NCBI GenBank assembly: GCA_035591015.1
Contig: JAXIUW010000009.1
Location: 1-16,473 of the forward strand
DNA: 16,473 nt
Source: Cephalothrix simula
Lineage: Eukaryota; Nemertea; Palaeonemertea; Archinemertea; Cephalotrichidae
Direction: 5' to 3'
The notes beneath the pieces are model-generated. The model searched no databases and had not been told where the DNA came from. It saw nothing but the letters and a program-made list of their open reading frames with translations. This document shows, piece by piece, positions 1 through 11,100 of this stretch. The first letter of the stretch is position 1. Every line of letters starts with the position of its first letter. The position numbers and the translations under genes are program-made.

Positions 1-2
1 AT

Positions 3-92
3 AGGCACTCTGCAAAGGAGAAGGGTGCCGAAATTTCAGATTTGGATGTGCAAATCAACGAGGTTCTAAATAGGATATGGAGCATTGAATAG
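3..92 (+). CDS. Possible 3' end of an upstream gene (terminal exon fragment)
   Basis: Reading from base 3, the frame is open to a TAG at 90-92 and encodes a charged, protein-like tail (RHSAKEKGAEIS, then DLDVQINEVLNRIWSIE). The other two forward frames stop earlier or look less protein-like. An AATAAA lies about 190 bases downstream at 283-288, followed by GT-rich sequence, which fits a final exon plus 3' UTR. The window cuts the 5' side, so I cannot tell whether the frame continues upstream or begins at a splice acceptor inside the first 17 bases (two AG dinucleotides are there). The segment is too short to assign a family. The tail has a heptad-like spacing of hydrophobic residues, but this is weak. 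The call rests on frame quality and the polyadenylation context only. Confidence 0.35.
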   Translation, partial: RHSAKEKGAEISDLDVQINEVLNRIWSIE

Positions 93-550
93 TCTTGCAA
101 TTAATCTTCGATATTTGATGTTACACACATAGATCTTTGAGTACGTTTTTTGATCACAGATTTTACGTTAACACCTTAAATTTTTTGTGTAAGTTTTGAT
201 GTTGCATTAAGAATGTTTCATACTATTGACTTAAGTAGTCTGCATTCGTGATTATATGCATATATATTTGAAGTGTTGTTGAAATAAAGTTTTGGTCTAG
301 AATTTTGCTGTTAAAACCTCCTTACTCACAGTGTAAATTGGTGTAACTCCTTTTTCAAACGACCTTGAAAACCTTGAAAACTAACTCTTGAAAACCTTGA
401 AACGACCTTAAATTCTGAGTTCTGAGGGGCGCACGAACCCTGAAGATCAATATTATTTGTCCGGATTTTATTCTGATATTTATCCATTGATATAACAAAA
501 AAAGTTGATTTTAATTTCACTCATTTTATTGTTTTTTGACCTCAATACAG
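93..550 (+). other. Presumed 3' UTR and short intergenic or intronic spacer
   Basis: No convincing coding frame. The segment contains the AATAAA at 283-288 and, around 360-420, three spaced repeats of a short word related to accttgaaa(a), giving a local quasi-repeat. It ends in a pyrimidine-rich run and CAG at 548-550 that would be a good 3' splice site. Confidence 0.4.
283..288 (+). terminator. Candidate polyadenylation signal AATAAA for the upstream + strand gene
   Basis: A canonical AATAAA is followed by a T/G-rich stretch and, at about 331-348, by a GT-rich segment that could serve as the downstream element. It lies about 190 bases after the TAG that closes the partial frame at the left edge. 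In AT-rich DNA an AATAAA alone is common, so the support comes from its placement. Confidence 0.4.
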
Positions 551-610
551 GAGTCACCACGAGTAGAGGAAAAGTTGCCGAAACTCATCCACTTGAAGTG
601 GAAACTCTGA
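551..610 (+). other. Candidate alternative terminal exon after a strong 3' splice site
   Basis: A pyrimidine-rich tract of about 30 bases (around 515-547) ends in ACAG at 547-550, a good metazoan acceptor. Read in frame from 551 the sequence encodes ESPRVEEKLPKLIHLKWKL and then TGA at 608-610. The start resembles the fragment at 15-38 (GGAGAAGGGTGCCGAA against GAGGAAAAGTTGCCGAA) and the second copy near 1104. This suggests related exon pieces, perhaps alternative last exons of the gene entering from the left. An overlapping frame (505-852) begins inside the pyrimidine tract, and its Leu/Ile/Phe start is best explained by that tract. Exon status is inferred only. Confidence 0.25.
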
Positions 611-1650
611 TGGTTCCTCCTGATGATCTCCTCACCAAGTCTACGTCGGGAGTTTTTACAGTTACCCCTTATTTATTAAGCTTTAATCCTTTACATTTGA
701 CGACCGGAACGTACTTAGGACTAGATTTTCGATCAACGGAAGTGCGCGGATCCTGTAGATGTAGGTGCAGGTGTGGGCGTTCCCCCTCCGTACGTATCTT
801 TATGGCCAAATGTAAACGATTGTTAAATAACAACATTTGTATTTGGTCATAGATGGAATAATTTATGTCGATCCTGTTGATTTACTTGTTATTCATCGCA
901 TTCAATTATTCTATCTCGAAATCTACTTTTCTACCTTTTTTCATATGTTTTAGTTTCTTTCATGTCTCCCATAACTAAAATTTTAGAAGCCTTTTTATTA
1001 TTATATGATCAGTAATTCGGTCACAGCTGAACGCTGATTTGTCGATTAATATCATGTTCACGTGATAAAATCATGACTCGCTGTGGCGCCGCCATCAGAG
1101 TACGAGTAGAGGAAAAGGCGCCGAAACTCATGTGTGTGTTATCTCCTCACCAAGTCTAGGTCGGGAGTTTTTACAGTTACATTTACCCATTATTTATTAA
1201 GCTTACATCCTTTACATTTAGCGACCGGAACTTACTTAGGACTAGATTTTTGATCAACGATTTTAAAGAAACTGCGCGGATCTTGTAGATGTAGGTGCAG
1301 GTGTGGGCGTTCCCCCTCCGTACGTGCCTTTATGGCAAATGTAAACGATTGTTAAATAACAACATTTAATTTTTGTCATAGATGGAATAACTTATGTGTA
1401 TCCCATTCATTTACTTGTTATTCATCTCATTCTATTTTTCATGTCTATAATTAACATTGTAAAAGCCCTTTTCTATTATTATAAAATCTATACGTAATTA
1501 ATCGACTTGAATACTTGTTGACGCGAGCCAAATAGAAAAGGGCCATGCAAATTAGTTACGCGGAGGAAAAAATTATTTTGTAACCAAATAAGGAAGTGTT
1601 ATATTCAGGGTCACGTGATAAAAAAAGTTCAAATATCACTACTGACCGTG
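553..1650. repeat. Diverged tandem duplication, about 545-bp unit, two copies
   Basis: Copy 1 (about 553-1096) and copy 2 (about 1097-1650) align in order with an offset of 544-552. Shared anchors are: ACGAGTAGAGGAAAAG (559 and 1102); CTCCTCACCAAGTCTA then GGGAGTTTTTACAGTTAC; GCGACCGGAAC/GACGACCGGAAC then TACTTAGGACTAGATTTT; TGCGCGGATC; an identical block of 42 bases (about 752-793 and 1282-1323); a nearly identical stretch from AAATGTAAACGATTG on; TTTCATGTCT (about 957 and 1434); and TCACGTGATAAAA (1059 and 1611). Copy 2 lacks about 40 bases present in copy 1 near 905-950 and has small indels elsewhere. Frames differ between copies, so neither copy clearly preserves one protein. It may be a duplicated exon with its flank, or a duplicated non-coding segment. 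Confidence 0.75.
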
Positions 1651-2561
1651 TAATTATACGAAGAAATGATCCGGTGTTATTTGCACCCCTTGGCCCTGCT
1701 CTATACGTGTCATCGCATATTTTGAATATAACAATTAAAAAAAAAAAAACAACATATATGATATATACAATATGCATTCATTTATTAATTTGATTTGGAT
1801 GGATATCGTGATCCGAAGGCATTGACTAGGTACGAGCAATATATACAATGAACAGCAACTGTTCCAAAATGGATTAAATGTTAATTCAAATAACTTATAA
1901 TTATTTCCAATTTTGCGTTTTTAAAGCCAGTAAAGTAACAATCTAATTATTTAAAATAACGATATGTATTATTAAACACTGCCTGCTTTAAATGCTGACA
2001 AATCCCAACACAAATAAAGTATTTACATATATGCTAAAAAATTCAGCAGCTTTTGAAACCATATTAAGGTTTCTATTTACAAATATATGTATATGCGCAT
2101 ATTTAGCTCTGAGCTGTAAATTAGATATAAAAATTTGTCATTCATGATTGTGTCATTAATGTGAGTACAAAAAACTAAAATCTCATCATGTGAAATTCGT
2201 GATATCTGATCATTCAGGTGTCTTGCTTTTCAATTAAAGTAATAAAATAGAGGAAATGCATGCGCATATACAAGTTAAAGATGATGATAAAAGCTAAAAA
2301 GCCTAATTAAATGACTCTCCTAAAATAAATTAAACACTCTATCTAAAAGAGGGCACTTAAAGGCCCAGTCGTCAGATTTAAAAGTCTGACACACCACAAG
2401 CTCACTGTTCGTGATGCATAAAACATTTAAAAACATCGAAACAAACTCAACTAAACACTTTCATAGATTTAACAACATATTGTACGTCTTATCACAACAA
2501 TTATTGTCAACTTTAAAGTCACCAAACTTGTTATATTTTTAGCTACTTTAAAAAAAAACCT

Positions 2562-2627
2562 GTTAACTTATAGTTAACTATTTTTCTAAAATAAAATTGG
2601 TAACAAACCTGTTAACTTAAGGTTAAC
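2562..2627. repeat. Two direct copies of a 17-bp GTTAAC-spacer-GTTAAC element
   Basis: GTTAACTTATAGTTAAC (2562-2578) and GTTAACTTAAGGTTAAC (2611-2627) are 49 bases apart, each preceded by CCT. Each is an inverted pair of GTTAAC half-sites with a 5-base spacer, resembling a homeodomain (HNF1-like) dyad in form. Whether they bind anything is unknown. Confidence 0.5.
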
Positions 2628-2949
2628 ATAATAATTTTCCGCCATTTTAAATAACCCTAATAATAGCATCCTTACGGAACAAAATTAGCAACGTAAAGAA
2701 GCAGTGTTGGATATAATTAGCAGAAAGCAAGAATGTAAAATTAGGATATTTATACAAAACTCACAAAAAAGACGACTGCTGCCCTTTTGACCAATACAAT
2801 GTATACATATGGCACAAGAGATAATTATTAAGCTCAATGTACGAAATGCTAATACATTTTAATGCAGCGAAATGTAATATAGTAGGCCTTTGACAACACT
2901 AGTGAAAAGCTAAATACTAAAGGGAAGTTAGAATAACGCATGTACAAGT

Positions 2950-2984
2950 CTCCCAACGAAGGGAGGGCGTGTTGTCAGACGCCC
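2950..2984. repeat. Two adjacent small hairpins in a GC-richer island
   Basis: CTCCC-AACGAA-GGGAG (2950-2965) is followed at once by GGGCGT-GTTGTCAG-ACGCCC (2965-2984). Both stems are perfect and share one G. The surrounding 2940-3050 is noticeably richer in GC than its flanks. No protein frame explains it. It could be a small structured RNA or transposon debris; no class can be assigned. Confidence 0.4.
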
Positions 2985-3889
2985 GTGTGACAAGAAAGGC
3001 CTACGTTAACCCTCGTGCTGGTGTTAAAAAGAGGAGCATTCAATCAAGCCCGAAGTCTATTAGAAAAAGGTGATAAAAACTAGAAAATGTTAGAAATTAG
3101 TTTTAGCTAAATGTATCGGATAAACTCCGAGATTATGACCAAAAAAGCTGCTAACATTTTAAAGGAGTAAGCAATAGAATTGATTATGTAATAAGCGTGA
3201 TTATTAATTTCTTATCTGAAGTAAAAGTAACCAACACCGTGTACACCAAAATTTAGTCAAAGTGACGATTGGGCTTTAAAACCCGATTGAGCACCTGTGC
3301 TTTGAGATCTGCAATTTTATTATTTACTAATACATACTAAATATATACTAAATTGGACCAGTATCGTTTTAAAGTTAAAAATAAAAACAAATCATTCTGT
3401 CTTTTTTCACCCGTAGGCATTTATAAGTGAGCCTTATTATTATTAAACTAATCTTACAAATAGTAAATAAAGCAGATTTCAATTATTCCCTGCATTTTAA
3501 TGCTTCATAGAATAGCTGGAAATATAAAAAATACTTCACTTAATAACTTGTCGCATAATTCTGTCATTTTGAAAATAACAAAATATAAATTTGCTAATTA
3601 TACCTAGAAATTACTTATTTATTCTCTTTCAATAACAATAACTAGATATTTTGAATGAGATTTAATCTTTATAAAGTGAGGCAAAATTTATTACAAACAT
3701 ACTCCTTTTCACTCGCAAAAAAGAACCTTTCGGCTTTTAATGCAAGGTTACTAAAAGTAGGTTTTTAAAAAAGAACGTTAATAATATATTAAGAAAGCTT
3801 CTTAAATGTTAATTATGGGAAACTAGCAAAGGGGCTTATAGAAGCTTAATCGTCTAAAGAAAATCATAAGCATTTTTCAGAAAATGTTC

Positions 3890-3910
3890 TTGATATCCTA
3901 AAGATATCAA
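3890..3910. repeat. Perfect 8-bp inverted repeat
   Basis: TTGATATC (3890-3897), loop CTAAA, GATATCAA (3903-3910). It sits between the AAGCTTC/GAAGCTT inverted pair (3795-3801 and 3841-3847) and the 13-bp stem that follows at 3979. Confidence 0.5.
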
Positions 3911-3978
3911 TAATAGATACATAACGATTCATATGATGGCTCTAAATAATGGAAATATGTGTAATTTGGGTGCATATG

Positions 3979-4051
3979 AAAAGAGGGTCTTACAATTATA
4001 AAGCTTTTCAGATCCATCATTGGCTTTACAGTCTATGAAAGACCCCCTTTT
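3979..4051. repeat. 13-bp inverted repeat with a 47-base loop
   Basis: AAAAGAGGGTCTT (3979-3991) pairs with AAGACCCCCTTTT (4039-4051) at 12 of 13 positions. On the + strand the right arm runs directly into a T run. It is part of a cluster of inverted repeats spanning about 3795-4051. Confidence 0.5.
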
Positions 4052-4482
4052 TATTAACAACCAGTTGAGACTTTAAGAACTTGTAGGAAAAAGCATTTAC
4101 AAAAAGGTAAAGCTTCCCAGTCTATCTCAACGGAGAACCTTTCAGTCTTCATTAAGATTTCATGGAAAATGTACTTTCTCTAAATGCATTTCAATTGATA
4201 AAGAGAAAATCTTATTCATAATACATATGCAGTGATTCTTAAGGTTCAAGTTGCATGCAGAAAACGACAATTCACCAAATTAAATGGCAAAGGATAGAGA
4301 ATTTGGGAAGGTCAATGACTAAAATAATTATTGCAATACATTCTTCTATACTTCTTTTACATACTCCTACCTTTATTTTGTATGAATTCCATTTAATTTA
4401 TTTGGAATTTTGTTTTTTAAAGTTGACCTATTTTTTTGAAATTTTGAGGCTAACAAATATACATGTATCTATAGACTCCTAG

Positions 4483-4503
4483 CCTTTTTTTCAAGAAAAA
4501 AGG
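4483..4503. repeat. Short T/A-rich hairpin
   Basis: CCTTTTTTT (4483-4491), loop CAAG, AAAAAAGG (4496-4503). In AT-rich sequence such a stem may arise by chance. Confidence 0.3.
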
Positions 4504-5094
4504 GTTTTTAAAAAGAGAAACTTTGAAAAAAATGTATTTGGTTGCCATGGAAAGGATTTCATCATGCAACTATAACCTTAATATAAAAGAGATCAAATAA
4601 GGTATTATAAAAACTATATGGTCAATGTACAAAAATATGGTATGGTACATTTTGTCATGCAGGTACATTATTTTAAGTGACCTGAGATGCTATTAAATTA
4701 TCGAAATCGAAACGAAAAACATCCCTCACACTTTTACAAGAGTTGGGTTCACTTTGTTCCATCTTTGATGTAAACAAATGTTAGTAAATATCAGCGTGGA
4801 AAGAACTTTGCAAAGACGACCTGTATAACCAATGCCACGAATTGGTATGCTGCATAGTGAAATCCAAAATTCACAAAATTGTTTATGAACAAGACCATTG
4901 ACTATTATTCAGTAACTCCTTTGGCCCACGTGTACGCGAAAGCAGTTTTTTCTCCTCTCACACGTTTTTGTTAATTACATGAACCCAGAGCTTATTATTT
5001 TCCCGTGCCATATTAAAAAAGGCACAAGGCATTCTCAAAAATAAATTATAATAACTACTAAAATGTACACAGAATTGGCACCGAGTTTAGAAAA

Positions 5095-5100
5095 TTTATT
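5095..5100 (-). terminator. Candidate polyadenylation signal of the giant gene
   Basis: TTTATT on the + strand reads AATAAA on the minus strand, about 53 bases after the TAA stop. The following minus-strand sequence carries a TTCTGTGTACATTTT segment that would serve as a GU/U-rich downstream element, which predicts cleavage near 5070-5080 and a very short 3' UTR. Other AATAAA-like words occur further downstream (for example 4397-4402 and 4372-4377), so a longer 3' UTR cannot be excluded. Confidence 0.5.
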
Positions 5101-5132
5101 AGGCAAGCAATGAGTAGAAAAATATATCCTAT

Positions 5133-5162
5133 ATTTATAATTTGGAAGGAATTTATAATTTG
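5133..5162. repeat. 12-bp direct repeat flanking the stop codon of the giant gene
   Basis: ATTTATAATTTG occurs at 5133-5144 and 5151-5162, and the second copy contains the stop codon (TAA on the minus strand at 5155-5153). A small slippage or local duplication at the end of the coding region is the likely origin. Confidence 0.5.
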
Positions 5163-8100
5163 TTGTCATCTTTTTGCACAGCCGCATCCCATTGGGCTTT
5201 AGCTCCTGAGGCAACATGAACAGTTCGCATATATCCATCCATTAAATGTTTGAGCCCTTCAGGAGGAGCTCTTAGTTCTATCGTGTACAGGTCGTCTTCG
5301 CAATAGATCATGCAGTGTAATACATGATTTACATCACGATTTTCTAGTGTCACATCACCATAATATACTGAAGACGCAAATCCTAAAAATCCATCTTGGA
5401 ATTTTATTTTTACATAAAGTCCTTTCCCTGTTAGTCGACGTTTAATTTTTAAGTCTACACGATGTTCTTTATCATGTTTTTCCATCCATTTACGTAGGCC
5501 TTTTTCACTTACATAGTTACTTTCTTCCACCTGTGGATTCGTCAGGTGAACATGAATATAAGTCTCATGATCAATAGGTAAAACTACTGTGTCAGGAGCG
5601 TTTTTATGTTCAGGGCTAACCTCCTGATTTGCGAAGTATAGTTTCAGTGTTCCAGTCTTATTCGCATTGGCATCCTGCTCGGCAACAAAATTAGGCTGAA
5701 TAACTTTGGCGGGTGTTGATGGCTTGATTAAGATTGGATCATTCGTTATTTCAATTGTAGAATCAGGACGAGGCGCTTTTACAGGCGTTGATTCCGGTAC
5801 ATTAGCAGGCTGAACATGTATAGGTTTTTGTGTAATTTTAGCTTCACTAAATTGTTCAGGTACTGGTACTGGCACATCTGGTTCTTTTGGCTCCTCTGGT
5901 ACCACTTGGCTTACTGATTGCACCGGTACCACCGAACTTACTGATTGCACTGGCTCATTAATTACCACAACCTCTGAGTCCATCTCTATTTTTATATTGT
6001 CAGTTTCAGTAACATCGATGGTTGTTGGTTTAGTTTCTATAATATCTTCCTTATGCTTTTCAGGAGTTAAATCAAGAGATTCTGGCTCTGCTATTTTTAT
6101 TTTCCTATTTGCTATAGGTTTTATATCTTTCTTTTTCTCAGCTGGTATGTCAATCGTTTTTTCCTTCTTTTTCTTACCAAACGAGAATGATGGTTTGAAG
6201 CGCATCCTAAATGAATGGTCTTTTTTATCTTTTTGTTTGGTTGCATTAGAAGCTGCTTTTTCAGCAGCTTGTTTCTCGGCAACCTCCTGTTCTTCAAGTT
6301 CATCTTCCTGAGTTCGAGCAGCGGCATCTGGTGGCGTGACCTCAATACTAGGAACACTAGGTTCTTGGCAGATCGCAATTTCTTGAATAAATACCTCTTC
6401 AGGTTCGTTAATAACTGATTTAGTTTCAACCTCTGGTGCTGTTTCAACCTTCGGCTTCGACTTATCCTTTTTGCCAAAAGAAAACTTGGGTTTCTTTTTC
6501 AATTTTTCTGTCTGAGCTGGTGTGTAAACCTCGCTGGGCTTTTCAGTAGATTCTGGGAATTCATTATTTATAGAAGATACCTTTTGTCCTAATTTATGCA
6601 CTGGAGATTTTTCTCTTTCTTCCATCACTGTGGGAGGCTCTATTTCAGTTATGATTACCTCCTCTATGGAAACTCTGTCTAATGGTTTCTCAGTTTGGAC
6701 TTGAATTGGAAGAGATTCATTTTTCTGTTGTTCAATTTCTATTGCGGGTGTTTCATCCGCAATGAATTCGCTGTTTTCAGATGGAAGTTGAATATAAACT
6801 TCTGGAGATTCTAGATTAACAGATGTTGGTGGAATTTCGACTTCTGCAATCTTGTCATGTTCGTGTTCAGAAGCAGGATTATATTCTAGCGTAAAAGGTC
6901 TGCTATAGTCATGAATGATATTTTCTTCCTCAACACTGGTTATTGGTCGAACTGTAGGTTCATTAACAACAACTTTTACCTCAGGAACAGGAGCGATAGA
7001 TATGTCAATCTTCTGTGGTATATCAACTTTCTTCTTATCCTTTTTTCCAAATGAAGGAAATTTGAATTTTTTCTCCTTTTCTTTTTTAATTGGTTCTACC
7101 TTTGGCTCAAAATGTGTAGCTGGAAGATCAATAATGATTTCTTCGTCAATATTTTCTTGTTTTTGTGTCTGCACTTTTGCTTTGGTTGGTGTGTTTTGAT
7201 GGCTGTAGTCAAATGAAATACCTTCATCACTTGATGCTTCTCTTGCTACTTCTTGAAGATTTATTACAGTTGATGGAACAGATTTAGGAACTCCTTCTCC
7301 TTTCTCTACTTCTAAATGTTTCGGCTCAATATCAGTTACCTTTGAAACATTATCTGTAAATTTAGCGGGAATCTCAGATATGATTTCAACATTTTGTGGT
7401 GTACTGATATCAGCATCAGCTTCTTCTTTTTTAAGTAACGTTTCAGGTATAAAAGGTCTACTGTAGTCATATAGCACTGCTACTTCTTCGTTTTTAGGAT
7501 TCATTTTTAAGACTTCCTGCACGTTTGTCTCTATATCTTTTTCTTCTGTCTTCTTATTTTTGTGTATATGTGACCTGTTTTTATCTTTTTTACCAAACGA
7601 TAATGATGGGAATTTAAAATGAAATTTCTTTTTCTTTTTTGGCTCATCGTGTTCAACAAACTTCGATGGTATTTCTCTTACTACTTCAAAATCATTAGCT
7701 TCCATTGTTTCATCAGATGATTGGGCAGGCACAGGATCAGGAATAAAAGGTCGTCCGTACTCAAAGACCGGATGTCTTTCAGCTTCTAATTCAAGGGCAT
7801 CAGCGTTGGTGTTTTCTCTTTCTATTTCTGGCTTAGGTTTTCGGACTTTTTCAATCGATTGTATTTTGACATTTGACTCTGTGTGATCAATTTGTATATC
7901 GCCAGTACTTTGAAGTGATTGAACCTTCTTAAACTTTTTATCTGATTTTGGTTCATCTTCGAAGAATGTTGCTGGTAAGTCTTTTATTATTTCAACATTT
8001 TCTTCAACAGTAGGTGTAATAACTGCAGGAATGTCTGTTGTTACCTCAATGGATAGTTTTTCCAATGGTGATATCTCGTTATTAGGCTCCTCAACAGATG

Positions 8101-11100
8101 CTGCTACCTGTTCTATTTCCGGTATTTCAACCGTTTGAGCTGTTTCTGCTAAAGTGTTGTATTCAGGATTTACGATAGCTTTGTCTTCAGTTGGAATAAA
8201 TGGCCTTGAATGATGGTCATAAACTATACTAATTTCTGGCTCAATCCTAATTGGTATTGGTTGAGCTGCACCAGAGCATGATGGCTCTGGCACTGGCTCT
8301 GCCTCTTGTCTTAAGTAATTAGGTTTCTTTTTGTCCTTTTTACCAAATGATGGTAATTTGATGCGGAAAGATGGTAATTTTAGCTTCTTTTTCTTGTCCC
8401 GTTCCTTACTTTCATGAGCAATAGCTGGTACGGATGTAACTATCTCAACGTGTTCATCATCAGTCTCTTTTCCAGAGAACGCTCGAGGCGTTTCTGCTTC
8501 ATCATCTATCTTTTGCATTGGTATTTTTTCATCGTCGTCATTGAGATTTGGCTTATTAATTAAAGTTGTTACTATTTCAACGTCTTCATTTATCTTAATT
8601 TCTGGAGTTCCTGGTTTTTCTAACTGTGTCTCAGCCACTATTTCTTCCTTTATATTAATATCTGGAGTTTCTGGGTTTTCTAACGCTCTCTCTGTAATAT
8701 CTATCTTTTTATCTCCTGCATTGCTGGTATTGATGTCAACACTGATATTAGCCTCTGGATTCCATTCAAATTCTTCTGTTCCCACTTCTACCTTTTCCCT
8801 GATATACTTTGAGGGAATATCTGTTACAATTTCAATGTCATTCGGTAAATCGTCTTCTACTATACCCTCGATAGTACCCTTGACTGAAGCTTGGCAAACA
8901 GAAGTATCAGATGGCACGAAGGGCCGACTATGGTAGTCATAAACTAATTTTTCCTGAGGGTTAACATTGATTTCAGCTGCAGCTACATCATAAACTGATG
9001 TTTCGTGAGGCTTAACATCTATTTCAACATCAGGAATATTTAATTGGACCTCGGGAGATTCATGTTTTTCTGGATGCTCTTTAGCGGTTCGTTTTACTTC
9101 AACTTTCTTCTTGTCTCTTTTACCAAATGATGGTAATTTGAAGTGGAATTTTCTGTGTTTTTTAGAACCTTTCTTGTCATTATTTTGTTCTTTAGCAGTA
9201 ATGTCGGGTGATGGTAACATGGTGACACATTTTGCAGGTATTTCTCTTATTATTTCAGACTCGTCTTGACCCGTGAGTTGTATACATGGCTCAGTTGAAA
9301 CAAAAGGTCTGCTATGATGATCGTAAATAGTTTTCTCTTCTTCAACAGATGGGGTTTTAAGGTCAAATGATGTAGATGGTACAGGTTCAGTTACTTCAGT
9401 TTTTTGTTCGTTATCTAGGCACAAAGCTGGTATTTCGCTGATTATTTCGACATTTGGAGATGGTTTTTCAACATCAATATCAACAGTAATCTCTTCTTCA
9501 TCAGTTGGGACAAATGGATGGCTATGGTAGTCATAAACAACTTCATCTGATACTGTTTGTACAACAAATTCAGGTGGTTGTACTGATACCACAGGCTTTG
9601 TTACATCTGGTTTTATTTTGTCTTTTTTGCCAAATGAGGGGAATTTTCCTTTGAAAGAAGGCATTTTTATCTTGGATTTCTTTGCTCGTTTTGGCTCAGC
9701 CTCAATTGTTTCATTAACATATAAAGCTGGAATTTCTCTGATAATTTCCAGATCTTGAGTAAGTGTTGGGTCTTTCGTTGGGACTTGTAATTCGGGTTCA
9801 AAATCACGTATAATATACGGGTGACTATGATAGTCATACACAACATTATACTCCGGTTCTGATTTTGTTGGTAATTTATGAATATTGTCAGTTGAAGTTG
9901 AAGGACTAACCTTCTTTATATCCTGATCTGGTCTTTGTTTATCTTTTTTACCAAAGGAAGGAAATTTTATGTGGAAAGATGGTACTTTGATTTTATGGCT
10001 GCTTGGACTATTAATTTCATCTGTATTAAGTGGCTTCTCTTGGAAAACAGGTTGAATTTCTTTAATGATTTCCACTTCATCAGCGTCTTTGTGTTCTTTA
10101 CTGTCCTTTTCTGTGACAATATATGGTCGACTATGATATTCGTAAACAGTATCTTCTTCGGGTAATTTCGAATATTCAGATGTTTCTGCGATACCTGCAC
10201 CTTTTGGTTCGTGTTCTTTTTCATTATCTTGGAAAAGACTTGGCATTTCATTAACCAATTCAACAGTTATATTAACTTTATTTTCAGGTTCATCAGAAAC
10301 TACAAATGGTCGACTATGATGATCATATACGACAGTTTGTTCAGGTTGTTTTTCATCGCATAAAACTTTTAAGGTTGATGATGTTGGTTCAACGTTTGAC
10401 TTATCCTTTGCTGGTCTCTCTTTGTCTCTTTTACCAAAGGATGGTAACTTGAATCTAAATGATGGAACTTTGAATTTTTTCTTATCTTTTTTTGCTTCAT
10501 CAACTTCAGGCTCAAGAAAAAGTGCTGGTACATCTGTAACAACATCTATTTTTTCATCGACAGGTTTTGCCTCCAGTAATTTTACTTCAACTTCATTATC
10601 ACCTGGCTTTCGCCCAAGGATTCTTTCCATTGGGGTCAATCCATCATCTGGCTCTTCAGATTCTGGTATGTACAGGGATGTCTTTTCAAGTTCAATCTCA
10701 CGTGAATTTTCTATTTCCAAATCTGGAACTATTGGTTCAGATTCTACTTCCACTTCTGTCTTAATATCAATGGTAGGATCGATATCTTCAAATAATGGCT
10801 CATTTGGTTTTGTTTCTGGTTCACTGATTGGCTCATTTTCTGTGACAATTACCACAGTAGTTTCACTTTCTTTAACTTCAGGTAACTTTACATCAAAAGT
10901 CAGGGGAACAATATCACTTGGCTCATTCATTGGTATATCATTTTTTACTGGTAGTTCAGCTTCGAAGGTCCCTGGTACTTCTCCTTGACAAAGGGGAGGT
11001 ATTTCATTGATGATAGTCAAACCCTCTTCAGAAGTTGGTATATCATTTTTTACTGGTAAGTCAGCTACTCCTTGACTAAGGGGAGGTATTTCATTGATGA

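Larger units (their letters stand above)
1651..5075. other. Long AT-rich non-coding stretch
   Basis: About 3.4 kb with stops in all frames at short intervals. The longest forward frame (4255-4482, 75 codons) is Leu/Ile/Phe-rich with no recognisable domain and I do not support it. No tRNA-like or rRNA-like sequence is seen. The stretch holds a poly-A run (about 1736-1750), a pair of GTTAAC palindromes (2562-2627), a small GC-richer island with two adjacent hairpins (about 2950-2984), and several longer inverted repeats between 3795 and 4503. It separates two convergent transcription units if the left + strand gene is real. Confidence 0.55.

Noticed and set aside
505-852. Forward frame of 115 codons with a hydrophobic start (MILISLILLFF)
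   Set aside because: The hydrophobic start is the polypyrimidine tract of a splice acceptor read as codons. The second copy of the duplication lacks the ATG and is shifted, so the frame is not kept.
1556-1793. Overlapping frames on both strands around 1556-1793
   Set aside because: Short, AT-driven, crossing a poly-A run and the end of the tandem duplication.
4255-4482. Forward frame of 75 codons
   Set aside because: Leu/Ile/Phe-rich composition expected from AT-rich DNA, no domain, no supporting signals.
10422-10988. Long + strand frames opposite the giant CDS (for example 188 codons here, 218 at 13029-13685, 192 at 14058-14636)
   Set aside because: They are Ser/Phe-rich reflections of Glu/Lys-rich codons on the minus strand, have no domain, and mirror the sense repeats.
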